Positions 53,089 to 61,649 of a stretch of 64,000 nucleotides of DNA are shown piece by piece; position 1 is the stretch's first letter, and each line of letters begins with the position of its first letter. Under the pieces are notes generated by a model. It was not told the origin of the DNA, did not search any database, and saw only the letters and a program-made list of their open reading frames with translations. The position numbers and the translations under genes are program-made. This DNA is from Nocardia asteroides (GTDB lineage: Bacteria > Actinomycetota > Actinomycetes > Mycobacteriales > Mycobacteriaceae). Location of the stretch: assembly GCF_021183625.1 (NCBI RefSeq), contig NZ_CP089214.1, positions 3,348,001 to 3,412,000 of the forward strand, written 5' to 3'.

Positions 53089-53877
53089 ATGAGCGACGTT
53101 GACCCGACGGCGCGCGCTGTACCCGCGAGCAAGCGACTGGCAGAGGAACTGCGCCACGCCATCGCTACGGGCGAACTCGGCCCCGGCGCACGCCTTCCGT
53201 CCGAGCGGGCACTCGCTGAGACTCACCGTGTAGCGCGCAATACAGCCAGGGAGGCCGTGCGGATTCTCGCGGACGAAGGGCTGGTCACGGCGGTACACGG
53301 CAAAGGCGTATTCGTTCGGGAACCACAGCGGCTCCTGCGATTCGGGAGCAGCCGGTATTCGAATCAGCTGCGGGAGCGGACCGGGCTGTCGCCCTTCCGG
53401 GCCGAGGTCGCGGAGCAAGGCAGGGTGGCGCGGGTCGACTGCACGTCGATCACCCGGGTCGCGCCACCGGAGCGAGTCGCAGCTCGGCTCGGCCTCGATC
53501 CGGAGAGCGACACCGTTGCCCGCCGAGAGAACTGGTACTACGCCGACGACGAGCCCGTGCAGATCGGCGTGACCTACATTCCGTGGGCGGTCGCGGAGCA
53601 CTCGGTCCTGGCGAGCTCGGCGCAGTTGGGCAAGGGCAGCTTGTATGCGCGTTTCGAGGAACGCGGACATCGGATCACCCGAATCCGGGAGGAGGTGTCC
53701 GCTCGGATGCCGTCACCGGACGAGATCCGCGGGTTGGCGATTCCGGACGGCGTTCCGGTCCTGGAAGTGCTGCACACCGGCATCGACCAGAACGACCAGC
53801 CATTCGAGGTCACGCATTTCGTCATGCGGGCCGATCTCAACGCCGTGGATTACAACATGCCCGTGGAGGATCATTGA
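53089..53877 (+). CDS. GntR-family regulator with UTRA domain
   Basis: A 262-residue HutC-type regulator. The winged helix (RLPSERALAETHRVARNTAREAVRILADEGLV) spans about 30-75; the UTRA domain follows, with WYYADDEPVQIGVTYIPW and a C-terminal EVTHFVMRADLNAVDY. ATG 53089. Its TGA overlaps the TTG start of the GNAT gene (TTGA), so both form an operon under the paired operators. Confidence 0.9.
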   Translation: MSDVDPTARAVPASKRLAEELRHAIATGELGPGARLPSERALAETHRVARNTAREAVRILADEGLVTAVHGKGVFVREPQRLLRFGSSRYSNQLRERTGLSPFRAEVAEQGRVARVDCTSITRVAPPERVAARLGLDPESDTVARRENWYYADDEPVQIGVTYIPWAVAEHSVLASSAQLGKGSLYARFEERGHRITRIREEVSARMPSPDEIRGLAIPDGVPVLEVLHTGIDQNDQPFEVTHFVMRADLNAVDYNMPVEDH

Positions 53878-54383
53878 CCGTCACCGTCCGCCCGCGAGCG
53901 CAAGCCGACCTCGAAGCCTGCGCCCAACTCCTGGTCGAGGTGCACGGCACCGACGGATACCCGGTCGAAGGCGTCGCCGACCCGATTTCCTGGCTGACCC
54001 CGGGTGACGCCGCCGAAGCGTGGGTCGGTGAGGTCGCGGGGGTGGTGGTCGGGCACGCGCTGGTGTGCGCGGCGACAACCGCCGACGACGCTGCGCGGCT
54101 CTGGCTCGAACGAACGGCGGAGCCGTTTACGCGGGTGCTGGTATTCGGCCGCCTCTTCGTCGGTACCGCGGGCCGGAAGCGCGGTGTCGGCGAACAGCTC
54201 GTGCGCACGGCGATGGCCTACGCGACCGAGCGGGACAAGCGGCTCGTGCTCGATGTCATGGACAAGGACCGAGCCGCCATCCGGCTGTACGAGCGGCTCG
54301 GCTGGCAGCACATCGGCACCGTGACCCACCACTTCGGCGAGGGCGGGGAGACGGGCGCGCAGTGCTACGCGGCTCCCAGCTGA
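53874..54383 (+). CDS. GNAT-family acetyltransferase with TTG start
   Basis: A 169-residue acetyltransferase: VRPRAQADLEACAQLLVEVHG start, acetyl-CoA loop GRKRGVGEQLVRTAM (R/QxxGxG) and DKDRAAIRLYERLGWQHIG at the C-terminus. The TTG at 53874 overlaps the GntR stop (TTGA) and is the only start that gives the complete fold. Substrate unknown; possibly detoxifies the GntR ligand. Confidence 0.85.
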   Translation: MTVTVRPRAQADLEACAQLLVEVHGTDGYPVEGVADPISWLTPGDAAEAWVGEVAGVVVGHALVCAATTADDAARLWLERTAEPFTRVLVFGRLFVGTAGRKRGVGEQLVRTAMAYATERDKRLVLDVMDKDRAAIRLYERLGWQHIGTVTHHFGEGGETGAQCYAAPS

Positions 54384-54471
54384 CTCACAGGCGTATGCCG
54401 AGGAATTCGGAGTAACAGCGAGCAGGATGAACTGCGTCGCCCTCGGACGACGGAATCACCGCCGGAGCGGA

Positions 54472-54855
54472 TCAACTGCCCTGATCGTCCGGCGCGACGG
54501 CCGGTGCCGCTGCCCCCTCGCAGGCGGCACCGGCCGATTTCCGCTCCGGGGCGGCGAGCGGGGGCGCGAGTGAGCGGCCGGTAGCGGCGAGGTGTGCGGC
54601 GACCCGCGCGATGTCGTCGGGGCCTGCCTTCTCCTTGGCCAGGTCGCCGATGGCGGCGGCGATGTCCGTCGCCGTGATGTCGGTGCGGCCGCGGCCGCGC
54701 GCGAGTTCCTCGGCTACTAGCACGATCTCGGTGTCGGTGAGGTCGCGGTGCAGGACGGCGAGCAGCGCGACGTAGTCCGACTGCGGGACGCCCTGCGGGT
54801 ACCCGGTGCGCAGCCAGTCGACGATGCGGCGCAGCAGGCCGGCTCGGTCGCTCAT
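54472..54855 (-). CDS. DUF3349 protein (Rv0543c-like)
   Basis: A 127-residue protein. LLRRIVDWLRTGYPQGVPQSDY and ALLAVLHRDLTDTEI are the DUF3349 core (helical, HTH-like), followed by a second helical half and an Ala/Pro-rich tail. Rv0543c is next to Rv0544c and pitA (Rv0545c) in M. tuberculosis, the same order as here. Function unknown. Confidence 0.87.
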   Translation of the reverse strand: MSDRAGLLRRIVDWLRTGYPQGVPQSDYVALLAVLHRDLTDTEIVLVAEELARGRGRTDITATDIAAAIGDLAKEKAGPDDIARVAAHLAATGRSLAPPLAAPERKSAGAACEGAAAPAVAPDDQGS

Positions 54856-54864
54856 CGAATCTCC

Positions 54865-55110
54865 TCAGGCGCCGAAGACGTGCACGCCGAGCTTCGCCGC
54901 GAGAAACGCCTTCGCGACCCAGAGCACCCCGCAGACGACGGCGGCGGCGACGATCCCGAAGCAGGCGTACGCGCCTGCCCGCGCGGGGGCGCCGCCGACG
55001 GCGTAGAAGCGCACGCCGAAGGCGAAGACGGCGGGCAGCCCCGCACCGAAGACGATGCCGGCGAGCACCACCTCGAGCAGCGCGTTCAGGTTGGTGACGA
55101 CGGTGTTCAC
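54865..55110 (-). CDS. Small membrane protein (Rv0544c-like)
   Basis: An 81-residue protein with two membrane helices (LLEVVLAGIVFGAGLPAVFA and GIVAAAVVCGVLWVAKAFL). The GTG at 55110 overlaps the pitA stop (GTGA). Its conserved place after pitA suggests a transporter-associated role, unproven. Confidence 0.8.
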   Translation of the reverse strand: MNTVVTNLNALLEVVLAGIVFGAGLPAVFAFGVRFYAVGGAPARAGAYACFGIVAAAVVCGVLWVAKAFLAAKLGVHVFGA

Positions 55111-56279
55111 GCGGACTCCCGGTCGGCGGCGGGCAGCCGGTCGCCCGGCCACTCGTTGACATTGGCTTCGGTGACCGGCGCGCGCCGGGAGCGCAGGTAC
55201 ATGAGCGTGGCGAGCGCGATCAGCACGGTGAAGACTACGAGCACGCCGGGCAGCCCGCCGACGAAGTGCGCCACCGCCCAGCACGCCGCGCCGACCAGCC
55301 CGGCCATCGGCAGGGTGAGCAGCCAGGCCACCGCCATGCGCCCCATGACCCGCCAGCGCACCTCGGCGCCCTTGCCGAGCCCGCTGCCGAGGATCGAGCC
55401 GGTGGCGGTCTGCGTGGTGGAGAGCGGCAGCCCGAAGTGCGCGGAGGTGAGGATGATGGCGGCGGCGGAGCTCTCGGCCGCCAGCCCCTGCGGCGAGTCG
55501 ATCTCGACCAGCCCCCTGCCCAGTGTGCGGATGATTCGCCAGCCGCCCAGGTAGGTGCCGGCCGCGATGGCGACAGCGCAGGCTGCCATCACCCAGAGCG
55601 GCATTTCATCGTTAGCTGTAAGTGTGCCGTTGGCGACAAGCGCGAGGAAGATCACGCCCATGGTCTTCTGCGCGTCGTTGGTGCCGTGCGCCAGCGAGAC
55701 CAGCGAGGCGGAGCCGATCTGGCCCCAGCGGAAGCCGGTTTGGACCGTATCGGAGTCGGCCGCGTGGGTGATCCGGTAGACGGCGCGGGTGCCGAGCGCG
55801 GCGATCAGCGCGGCCACCACCGGCGCGAGCACCGCGGGTACGACGATCTTGGCGAGCACGCCGTCCGACCCGGCCTGCCAGATCACCCCGCTCCAGCCGA
55901 GCGCCGCGAGCGTGGCGCCGATCAGCCCGCCGAACAACGCGTGCGATGAACTCGACGGCAGGCCGAAAAGCCAGGTCAACAGGTTCCAGAGGATGCCGCC
56001 GACGAGTCCGGCGAAGACGATGACGAGCAGCTCCTGCCCGCTGACGGCGTCGAGCCGGACGATGCCCTTCGCCACCGTCGCGGCTACCGCCACCGAGAGG
56101 AAGGCGCCGATCAGGTTCAGCACGGCGGAGAGCGCCACCGCCACCCGGGGCCGCAGCGCCCCGGTCGCGATGGAGGTGGCCATCGCGTTGGCGGTGTCGT
56201 GGAACCCGTTCGTGAAGTCGAAGGCGAGCGCGGTGATCACGACGATCACGAGAACCAGGAGCTCTACGGACACCTCCAC
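55107..56279 (-). CDS. pitA: Low-affinity inorganic phosphate transporter PitA
   Basis: A 390-residue PiT-family permease (proton-driven, metal-phosphate uptake) with about ten helices. Duplicated family signatures: FDFTNGFHDTANAMATSIATG (first half) and SLAHGTNDAQKTMGVI (second half), with PSSSSHALFGGLIGA and LPLSTTQTATGSILG. GTG 56279 is adopted. Four 11-bp PHO-box-like repeats lie just upstream, suggesting RegX3 control. Confidence 0.93.
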   Translation of the reverse strand: MEVSVELLVLVIVVITALAFDFTNGFHDTANAMATSIATGALRPRVAVALSAVLNLIGAFLSVAVAATVAKGIVRLDAVSGQELLVIVFAGLVGGILWNLLTWLFGLPSSSSHALFGGLIGATLAALGWSGVIWQAGSDGVLAKIVVPAVLAPVVAALIAALGTRAVYRITHAADSDTVQTGFRWGQIGSASLVSLAHGTNDAQKTMGVIFLALVANGTLTANDEMPLWVMAACAVAIAAGTYLGGWRIIRTLGRGLVEIDSPQGLAAESSAAAIILTSAHFGLPLSTTQTATGSILGSGLGKGAEVRWRVMGRMAVAWLLTLPMAGLVGAACWAVAHFVGGLPGVLVVFTVLIALATLMYLRSRRAPVTEANVNEWPGDRLPAADRESA

Positions 56280-56289
56280 AGTGTGGCGG

Positions 56290-56329
56290 GTTCACCCTGC
56301 ATTTACCACCAGTTTGCCCATCGTTGTGA
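56290..56329. promoter_or_regulatory. Candidate RegX3 box upstream of pitA: four 11-bp repeats
   Basis: GTTCACC (56290), ATTTACC (56301), GTTTGCC (56312) and GTTGTGA (56323) are spaced exactly 11 bp. The first equals the Streptomyces PHO-box consensus heptamer. The box sits 11-50 bp upstream of the pitA start in the 62-bp gap after ligB. The same repeat type and period occurs upstream of senX3. Confidence 0.65.
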
Positions 56330-56341
56330 ATGGGTAATGGG

Positions 56342-58033
56342 TCACAGCAGCAGGGCCCGGATCGCATCGATGGTGTCCGCCTCGGCGGGCGTCTTGTCCG
56401 GCCGGTACCGCACCACCCTGGCGAAACGCAGCGCGACGCCGCCGGGGTAGCGGGTGCTGGTCTGCACCCCGTCCAGCGCGATCTCCACCACCAGCGCCGG
56501 GTGCAGCAGCACGGTGTGCTCGTCCCTGGCGCGCTCGTGCCGGGGGAACTCCGCGGTCTGCCAGTGCAGCAGGGCGTCGGTGAGGCCCTTGAAGGTCTTG
56601 CCGACCATGATCGGCTCGCCGCCGTCCGGGTCGCGGGCGCCGAGGTGCAGGTTGGAGAGGTAGCCGGTGCGTCTGCCGTACCCCCACTCGGCGCCGAGGA
56701 CCACCAGGTCGACGGTGTGCGTCGGCTTGATCTTCTGCCAGGCCCTTCCGCGCCTGCCCGCGGCGTACGGCGCGGTCAGCGACTTGACCATGACGCCCTC
56801 GTGCCCGGCGGCGAGCGCGCCGTCGAAGTACTCGGCGGCGGTCTCGGCGTCCGGGCGCAGCAGCGCGGGGATGCAGTGCTCGGCGGCGACCTCCTCCAGC
56901 GCCTGCCTGCGCTCGGCGAGCGGGGCGTCGAGCAGGTCGCGGCCGTCCAGGTGCAGGCAGTCGAAGAAGTAGGGGTGCAGGAGGAGCTCGCGGGTGGAGG
57001 CGACCGGGCGGACGGCGGGGTCGTCGCTGCCCGCCGGGACCGGGCGGGCCGCGCCGTCCACCGGCTCCAGGATGGCGAAGCGGCTCATGGTCTCCTGGAA
57101 CGGGCGCGGGCGGCCCGCATCGGTGAGCGCGAGGGTCTCGCCGTCCAGCACCACCGAGGTGCACGGCAGCGCGCGGACCAGGCGGACCAGCTCCGGCACG
57201 CTCGCGGTGATGTCGCGCAGGGTGCGGGTGTAGACGCTGACCTCGTCACCGTCGCGGTGCACCTGGATCCGGGCGCCGTCCAGCTTGTGCTCCAGGCCGA
57301 CCTCGCCGTCGAACTCGCCGAGCGCCTCCTCCAGGCTGGCGCCGGGCGCGGCGAGCATGGGCTGTACCGGGCGCCCGACCTCCAGCCGGAACTCGGCCAG
57401 CGCGGCCGCGCCGCCGCGGCGGGCGGTGACGGCGGTGAGCGGCAGCTCGCCGCAGAGCATGTGCGCGCGGCGCACCGCGGCCACCGGGATGCCCTCGGCC
57501 TTGGCGACTGCCTCGGCGACCAGCGCGGTGAGCGCTCCCTGGCGCAGTTCGCCGGTGAGCAGGCGGATCAGGAACTCGCGCTCGGCCGGGGTCGCGCTGC
57601 CGAACAATTCGGAGAGCAGGTCCTTCCGGCGGGCCGCCGAGCCGGAGCCGGAGACACCCGCCAGCTCGGTGAAGGTGGCATCGACCTCGGCCACGGTGAG
57701 CCGGGGCTGCTCGGCCGGGGCCACGTCCAGCCCGGACAGCGTGCGCCACCCGGTGCCGATCCGCCCCTGGCGCAGCTCGCCGGAGAGCCATGCGGTCACG
57801 GCCGCGAGTTCGGCATCGCCCGCTGCCGGGTCCGGATCGGCGGCCGGCGGCCTGGCGTCGCCCCCGGCCCCCGGCGGGCCGGAACCGGCTCCGGCCTCGC
57901 CGCCCTGCCCCGCCCCGGACGCGCCGGACACCCCGGCGGCGCGCAACACCTCGGCGAGCGCTTCGGTCTTCGTTTTCCGTGATCGGGTGGCCCGCACGCT
58001 CTCCGAGACCCGCACGACATCGGCGAACAGCAC
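56342..58033 (-). CDS. ligB: ATP-dependent DNA ligase LigB
   Basis: About 563 residues, like M. tuberculosis LigB (Rv3062, 507 aa). The N-terminal DNA-binding domain is followed by the adenylation domain with EHKLDGARIQVHRDG (adenylated Lys), YTRTLRDIT and a motif V KIKP stretch, then an OB-fold with VEIALDGVQTSTRYPGGVALRFAR. A Gly/Ala/Pro-rich insertion (about 40-80) accounts for the extra length. GTG 58033 is preferred; TTG 58066 is less likely. Non-essential repair ligase in mycobacteria. Confidence 0.9.
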   Translation of the reverse strand: MLFADVVRVSESVRATRSRKTKTEALAEVLRAAGVSGASGAGQGGEAGAGSGPPGAGGDARPPAADPDPAAGDAELAAVTAWLSGELRQGRIGTGWRTLSGLDVAPAEQPRLTVAEVDATFTELAGVSGSGSAARRKDLLSELFGSATPAEREFLIRLLTGELRQGALTALVAEAVAKAEGIPVAAVRRAHMLCGELPLTAVTARRGGAAALAEFRLEVGRPVQPMLAAPGASLEEALGEFDGEVGLEHKLDGARIQVHRDGDEVSVYTRTLRDITASVPELVRLVRALPCTSVVLDGETLALTDAGRPRPFQETMSRFAILEPVDGAARPVPAGSDDPAVRPVASTRELLLHPYFFDCLHLDGRDLLDAPLAERRQALEEVAAEHCIPALLRPDAETAAEYFDGALAAGHEGVMVKSLTAPYAAGRRGRAWQKIKPTHTVDLVVLGAEWGYGRRTGYLSNLHLGARDPDGGEPIMVGKTFKGLTDALLHWQTAEFPRHERARDEHTVLLHPALVVEIALDGVQTSTRYPGGVALRFARVVRYRPDKTPAEADTIDAIRALLL

Positions 58034-58138
58034 GTGATCGAATCTAGCCGCAGCCACCGACAGCAAACCCCACCGCTGTGACCAGCATTGCTAACTCCGT
58101 TATGGCCGGACTGCTAATCAGTTCGTAGACTCGGCCGC

Positions 58139-59545
58139 ATGGCCAAAACCTACGTCGGCGCGCGGCTCCGCCAGTTGCGCACCGAGCGCGGGCTGAGCCA
58201 GGTCTCGCTCGCGCAGAAGCTGGAGATCTCGGCGAGCTACCTCAATCAGATCGAGCACGATGTACGCCCGCTGACCGTACCGGTGCTGCTCAAGATCAGC
58301 GAGCTGTTCGGCGTCGACGCCACCTTCTTCTCCTCGCAGGACGACACGCGCCTCATCGCGGAGCTGCAGGAGGTGGTGCTCGACCAGGAGCTCGGCATCG
58401 AGGCCGACACCAAGGAGATCGCGGACATCGTCTCCGCGCACCCCAGCATGGCCCGCGCCCTCGTCGCCATGCACAACCGGTACCGCAACACCTCGGCCCA
58501 GCTGGCCGCGGCCACCGAGGACCGGTTCTCCGACGGCTCGGGCAGCGGCGCCATCAGCAAGCCGCACGAGGAGGTGCGCGACTACTTCTACCAGCGGCAG
58601 AACTACATCCACGAGCTGGACACCGCCGCCGAGGAGCTGACCACCCGGATCCGCTTCCACGGCGCCGACGTGAACGTCGAGGTGGCCAGGATGCTGCGCG
58701 GCCACGGGGTGCGGATCGCGGAGCGGATCGATCTCGGCGAGGGCGTGCTGCACCGGTACGACCCGGCGGAGAAGCTGCTGGAGATCGCGCCGCACCTCTC
58801 CGGCGGGCAGCGCAGCTTCAAGCTCGCGGCCGAACTGGCCTACTTCGAGTGCGGCGAGCTGATGGAGAAGCTGGTCGACGAGGGCAACTTCGCCTCCGAC
58901 GACGCCCGCAAGCTGGCCCTGCTCGGGCTGGCCAGCTACTACGCCGCCGCGATCGTGCTGCCGTACACGCACTTCCACGAGGTAGCCGAGGATTTCCGGT
59001 ACGACATCGAGCGGCTCTCCGCCTTCTTCACGCAGAGCTACGAGACCGTCTGCCACCGGCTCTCCACGCTGCAGCGGCCGGAGCTGCGCGGGGTTCCGTT
59101 CTCCTTCGTCCGGGTCGACCGGGCGGGCAATATGTCGAAGCGGCAGTCCGCGACCGGTTTCCACTTCTCCTCCAGCGGCGGCACCTGCCCGCTCTGGAAC
59201 GTCTACGAGACCTTCGCCTACCCGGGCAAGATCATGACCCAGATCGCGCAGATGCCGGACGGCCGCAAATACCTGTGGGTGGCGCGCACGGTGGAGCGCA
59301 GGGCGACGCGCTACGGCCAGCCGAGCAAGACCTTCGCCATCGGCCTCGGCTGCGAGCTGCGGCACGCGGGCCGGGTGGTCTACGCCGACGGCATCGACCT
59401 GCCCGAGGTGCAGCCGACCCCGATCGGGGCGGGCTGCCGGGTGTGCGAGCGGGCCAACTGCCCGCAGCGCGCCTTCCCGCCGCTCGGCAAGAAGCTGGAC
59501 ATCAGCGAGCACCGCAGCTCGGTCTCGCCGTACGTCCTGCAGTAG
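58139..59545 (+). CDS. ramB: Short-chain fatty acyl regulator RamB
   Basis: A 468-residue regulator of acetate/glyoxylate metabolism. XRE HTH (GLSQVSLAQKLEISASYLNQIEHD, 19-42), an IrrE/DUF955-like middle in which AYFECGELMEKL replaces the HExxH of true peptidases, and the C-terminal ScfR domain (RKYLWVARTVERRATRYG; CRVCERANCPQRAFPPLG with three Cys). Rv0465c lies by icl1 in M. tuberculosis; here aceA is 14 kb away with RamB-like sites. Convergent with fadE5. Confidence 0.93.
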   Translation: MAKTYVGARLRQLRTERGLSQVSLAQKLEISASYLNQIEHDVRPLTVPVLLKISELFGVDATFFSSQDDTRLIAELQEVVLDQELGIEADTKEIADIVSAHPSMARALVAMHNRYRNTSAQLAAATEDRFSDGSGSGAISKPHEEVRDYFYQRQNYIHELDTAAEELTTRIRFHGADVNVEVARMLRGHGVRIAERIDLGEGVLHRYDPAEKLLEIAPHLSGGQRSFKLAAELAYFECGELMEKLVDEGNFASDDARKLALLGLASYYAAAIVLPYTHFHEVAEDFRYDIERLSAFFTQSYETVCHRLSTLQRPELRGVPFSFVRVDRAGNMSKRQSATGFHFSSSGGTCPLWNVYETFAYPGKIMTQIAQMPDGRKYLWVARTVERRATRYGQPSKTFAIGLGCELRHAGRVVYADGIDLPEVQPTPIGAGCRVCERANCPQRAFPPLGKKLDISEHRSSVSPYVLQ

Positions 59546-59548
59546 CGG

Positions 59549-61378
59549 TCAGAAGGCGGCTTCGTCCAGCTCCATGATGTCGTTGTCCAGCTCGGCGAGC
59601 ACCGTGCGGACGGCGGTGAGGCCGGGCAGCACATTCCGCGCGAAGAACTGCGCCGCGGCGATCTTGCCGGTGTAGAAGTCCCGGTCGGCCGCGGGCGGCT
59701 CGGTGGCCAGCGCGGCCGCGGCGGCCTCCGCCTGGACCAGCAGCCGCCAGGCGATGAGCAGATCGCCGACGGCGAGCAGGAAGCGCACCGAGCCGAGCCC
59801 GATCTTGTACAGCTCGGCCGAGTCCTGCTGCGACGCGCCGAGATACCCGGTCAGGATGCCCGCCATCGCCTGCACGTCGGCGAGCGCGGTGGCGAGCAGG
59901 GCGCGCTCGCGGACCAGCCGCCCGGTCTCCACCTCGAGGAAGCCCTGGATCTGCCCCGCGACGTGGCCGAGCGCGACCCCGCGATCCCGGATGATCTTGC
60001 GGAAGAAGAAGTCCTGCGCCTGGATCGCGGTCGTGCCCTCGTACAGCGAGTCGATCTTGGCGTCCCGGATGTACTGCTCGATCGGGTAGTCCTGCAGGTA
60101 CCCCGAGCCGCCGAGGGTCTGCAGTGATTCGGTCAGGTACTGGTAGGCGCGCTCGGAGCCGACGCCCTTGACGATCGGCAGCAGCAGGTCGTTCACCCGG
60201 GCGGCGGTGTCCGCGTCGGCGCCGGAGACCAGCTGCGCCACATCCTCGTTCTGGTGCGCCGCCGTGTAGAGGTAGACCGCGCGCAGCCCCTCGGCGTACG
60301 CCTTCTGCATGGCCAGGCTGCGCCGCACGTCCGGGTGGTGGGTGATGGTCACCCGGGGGGCGGTTTTGTCCGCCATCTTGGTCAGGTCGGCGCCCTGCAC
60401 GCGCTGCTTGGCGTAGTCCAGCGCGGTCAGGTAGCCGGCCGAGAGCGTGCCGGTGGACTTGACGCCGACCATCATGCGCGCGTTCTCGATCACCTGGAAC
60501 ATCTGCGCGATGCCGTCGTGCACCTCGCCGACCAGCCAGCCGACCGCGGGCACGCCGTTGCCGCCGAAGGTGAGCTCGCAGGTGGGCGAGGACTTGAGCC
60601 CCATCTTGTGCTCGAGGCCGGTGACGACGACGCCGTTGCGCGCGCCGAGCTCGAGGGTCTCCGGGTCGAAGTGGAACTTGGGCACGTAGAAGAGCGAGAG
60701 CCCCTTGGTGCCCGGCCGCGCGCCCTCGGGGCGGGCGAGCACCAGGTGGAAGATGTTCTCGGTGAGGTCGCCCAGGTCGGCGCCGGAGATGAAGCGCTTG
60801 ACGCCGTCGATGTGCCAGGTGCCGTCCGGCTGCTGAACCGCTTTGGTGCGGCCGGAGCCGACGTCGGAGCCCGCGTCCGGCTCGGTGAGCACCATGGTGC
60901 CCTGCCAGCCGCGCGCGAAGCCCTCGCGCGCCCAGTGCTGCTGCTGCTCGGTGCCGACGGTGTAGAGCACCTTCGCCATCACCGCGCCCATGGTGAAGAA
61001 GGCGGCCGACGAGTTGGCGCAGGTGATCATCTCGTTCACCGCCCAGGCCAGCACCGCGGGGGCGGGAGTGCCGCCCATGCCCTCGGGCAGCGCGAGCGCG
61101 CCCCAGCCGGCGTCGTAGACCGCGCGCACCGAGCGGGCGAGCGGCTCCGGCACCGAGACGTCGCCGGTGGCGGGGTCGAAGGTGGGCGGCTCGCGGTCGG
61201 CGGCGGCGAAGGACTCCGCCACCGGCCCCTCGGCCAGCCTGCGCACCTCGTCCAGGATCGCCCGCGCGGTCTCCGAGTCGAGGTCGCCGTAGGCGCCGGT
61301 GTCGAGCAGTTTGTCGAGTTCGAACACCTCGAACAGGTTGAACTCGATGTCTCGCAGATTCGCCCTGTAGTGGCCCAC
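59549..61378 (-). CDS. fadE5: Acyl-CoA dehydrogenase FadE5-like
   Basis: A 609-residue FAD enzyme of the long C-terminally extended class. Very close to M. tuberculosis FadE5 (Rv0244c, 611 aa): [34 protein letters not shown]-type motif, [19 protein letters not shown] and [20 protein letters not shown]. FadE5 oxidises a wide range of acyl-CoA chain lengths. GTG 61378 with AGGAGGAG upstream gives the FadE5-like start (GHYRANLRD). Three bases separate its stop from ramB. Confidence 0.94.
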   Translation of the reverse strand: MGHYRANLRDIEFNLFEVFELDKLLDTGAYGDLDSETARAILDEVRRLAEGPVAESFAAADREPPTFDPATGDVSVPEPLARSVRAVYDAGWGALALPEGMGGTPAPAVLAWAVNEMITCANSSAAFFTMGAVMAKVLYTVGTEQQQHWAREGFARGWQGTMVLTEPDAGSDVGSGRTKAVQQPDGTWHIDGVKRFISGADLGDLTENIFHLVLARPEGARPGTKGLSLFYVPKFHFDPETLELGARNGVVVTGLEHKMGLKSSPTCELTFGGNGVPAVGWLVGEVHDGIAQMFQVIENARMMVGVKSTGTLSAGYLTALDYAKQRVQGADLTKMADKTAPRVTITHHPDVRRSLAMQKAYAEGLRAVYLYTAAHQNEDVAQLVSGADADTAARVNDLLLPIVKGVGSERAYQYLTESLQTLGGSGYLQDYPIEQYIRDAKIDSLYEGTTAIQAQDFFFRKIIRDRGVALGHVAGQIQGFLEVETGRLVRERALLATALADVQAMAGILTGYLGASQQDSAELYKIGLGSVRFLLAVGDLLIAWRLLVQAEAAAAALATEPPAADRDFYTGKIAAAQFFARNVLPGLTAVRTVLAELDNDIMELDEAAF

Positions 61379-61498
61379 CGCTCCTCCTGACCCAACCGCG
61401 ATTGACATTTTCCGCAGCCTGCCGCAGGGACTTCGGGCTACGCAACCGTAGGCGGCGGGCTCCGCTCACCGCCGGTCACGGCACGGTCTCGGCAAGGT

Positions 61499-61514
61499 TT
61501 CACACGGGCGAAAC
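61499..61514. promoter_or_regulatory. Candidate GlnR half-site pair upstream of urtA
   Basis: TTCAC-acgggc-GAAAC fits the actinobacterial GlnR pattern gTnAC-N6-GaAAc. It lies 136-151 bp upstream of the urtA start. GlnR activates nitrogen uptake genes under limitation, and urea transport is a known target type in mycobacteria. No clear second pair was seen, so support is modest. The rest of 61379-61649 shows no gene. Confidence 0.4.
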
Positions 61515-61649
61515 ATCGGCAACGAATTCGTCACCGACAGATATTCCTCGGCAACAGAAGCGGCCTACCGTTCATCGCGGATACGGCCTCTGTATACATC
61601 CTGACGTGGGCGTATTCCGTTTGTTCGATGAGGAGAAGGGTTCGCCCCC

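Noticed and set aside
61475..61501. GTCAC-N6-GTCTC-N6-GTTTC as an extended GlnR operator
   Set aside because: The 11-bp period is right, but the second and third words do not match GaAAc or gTnAC, and the register differs from the better pair at 61499.
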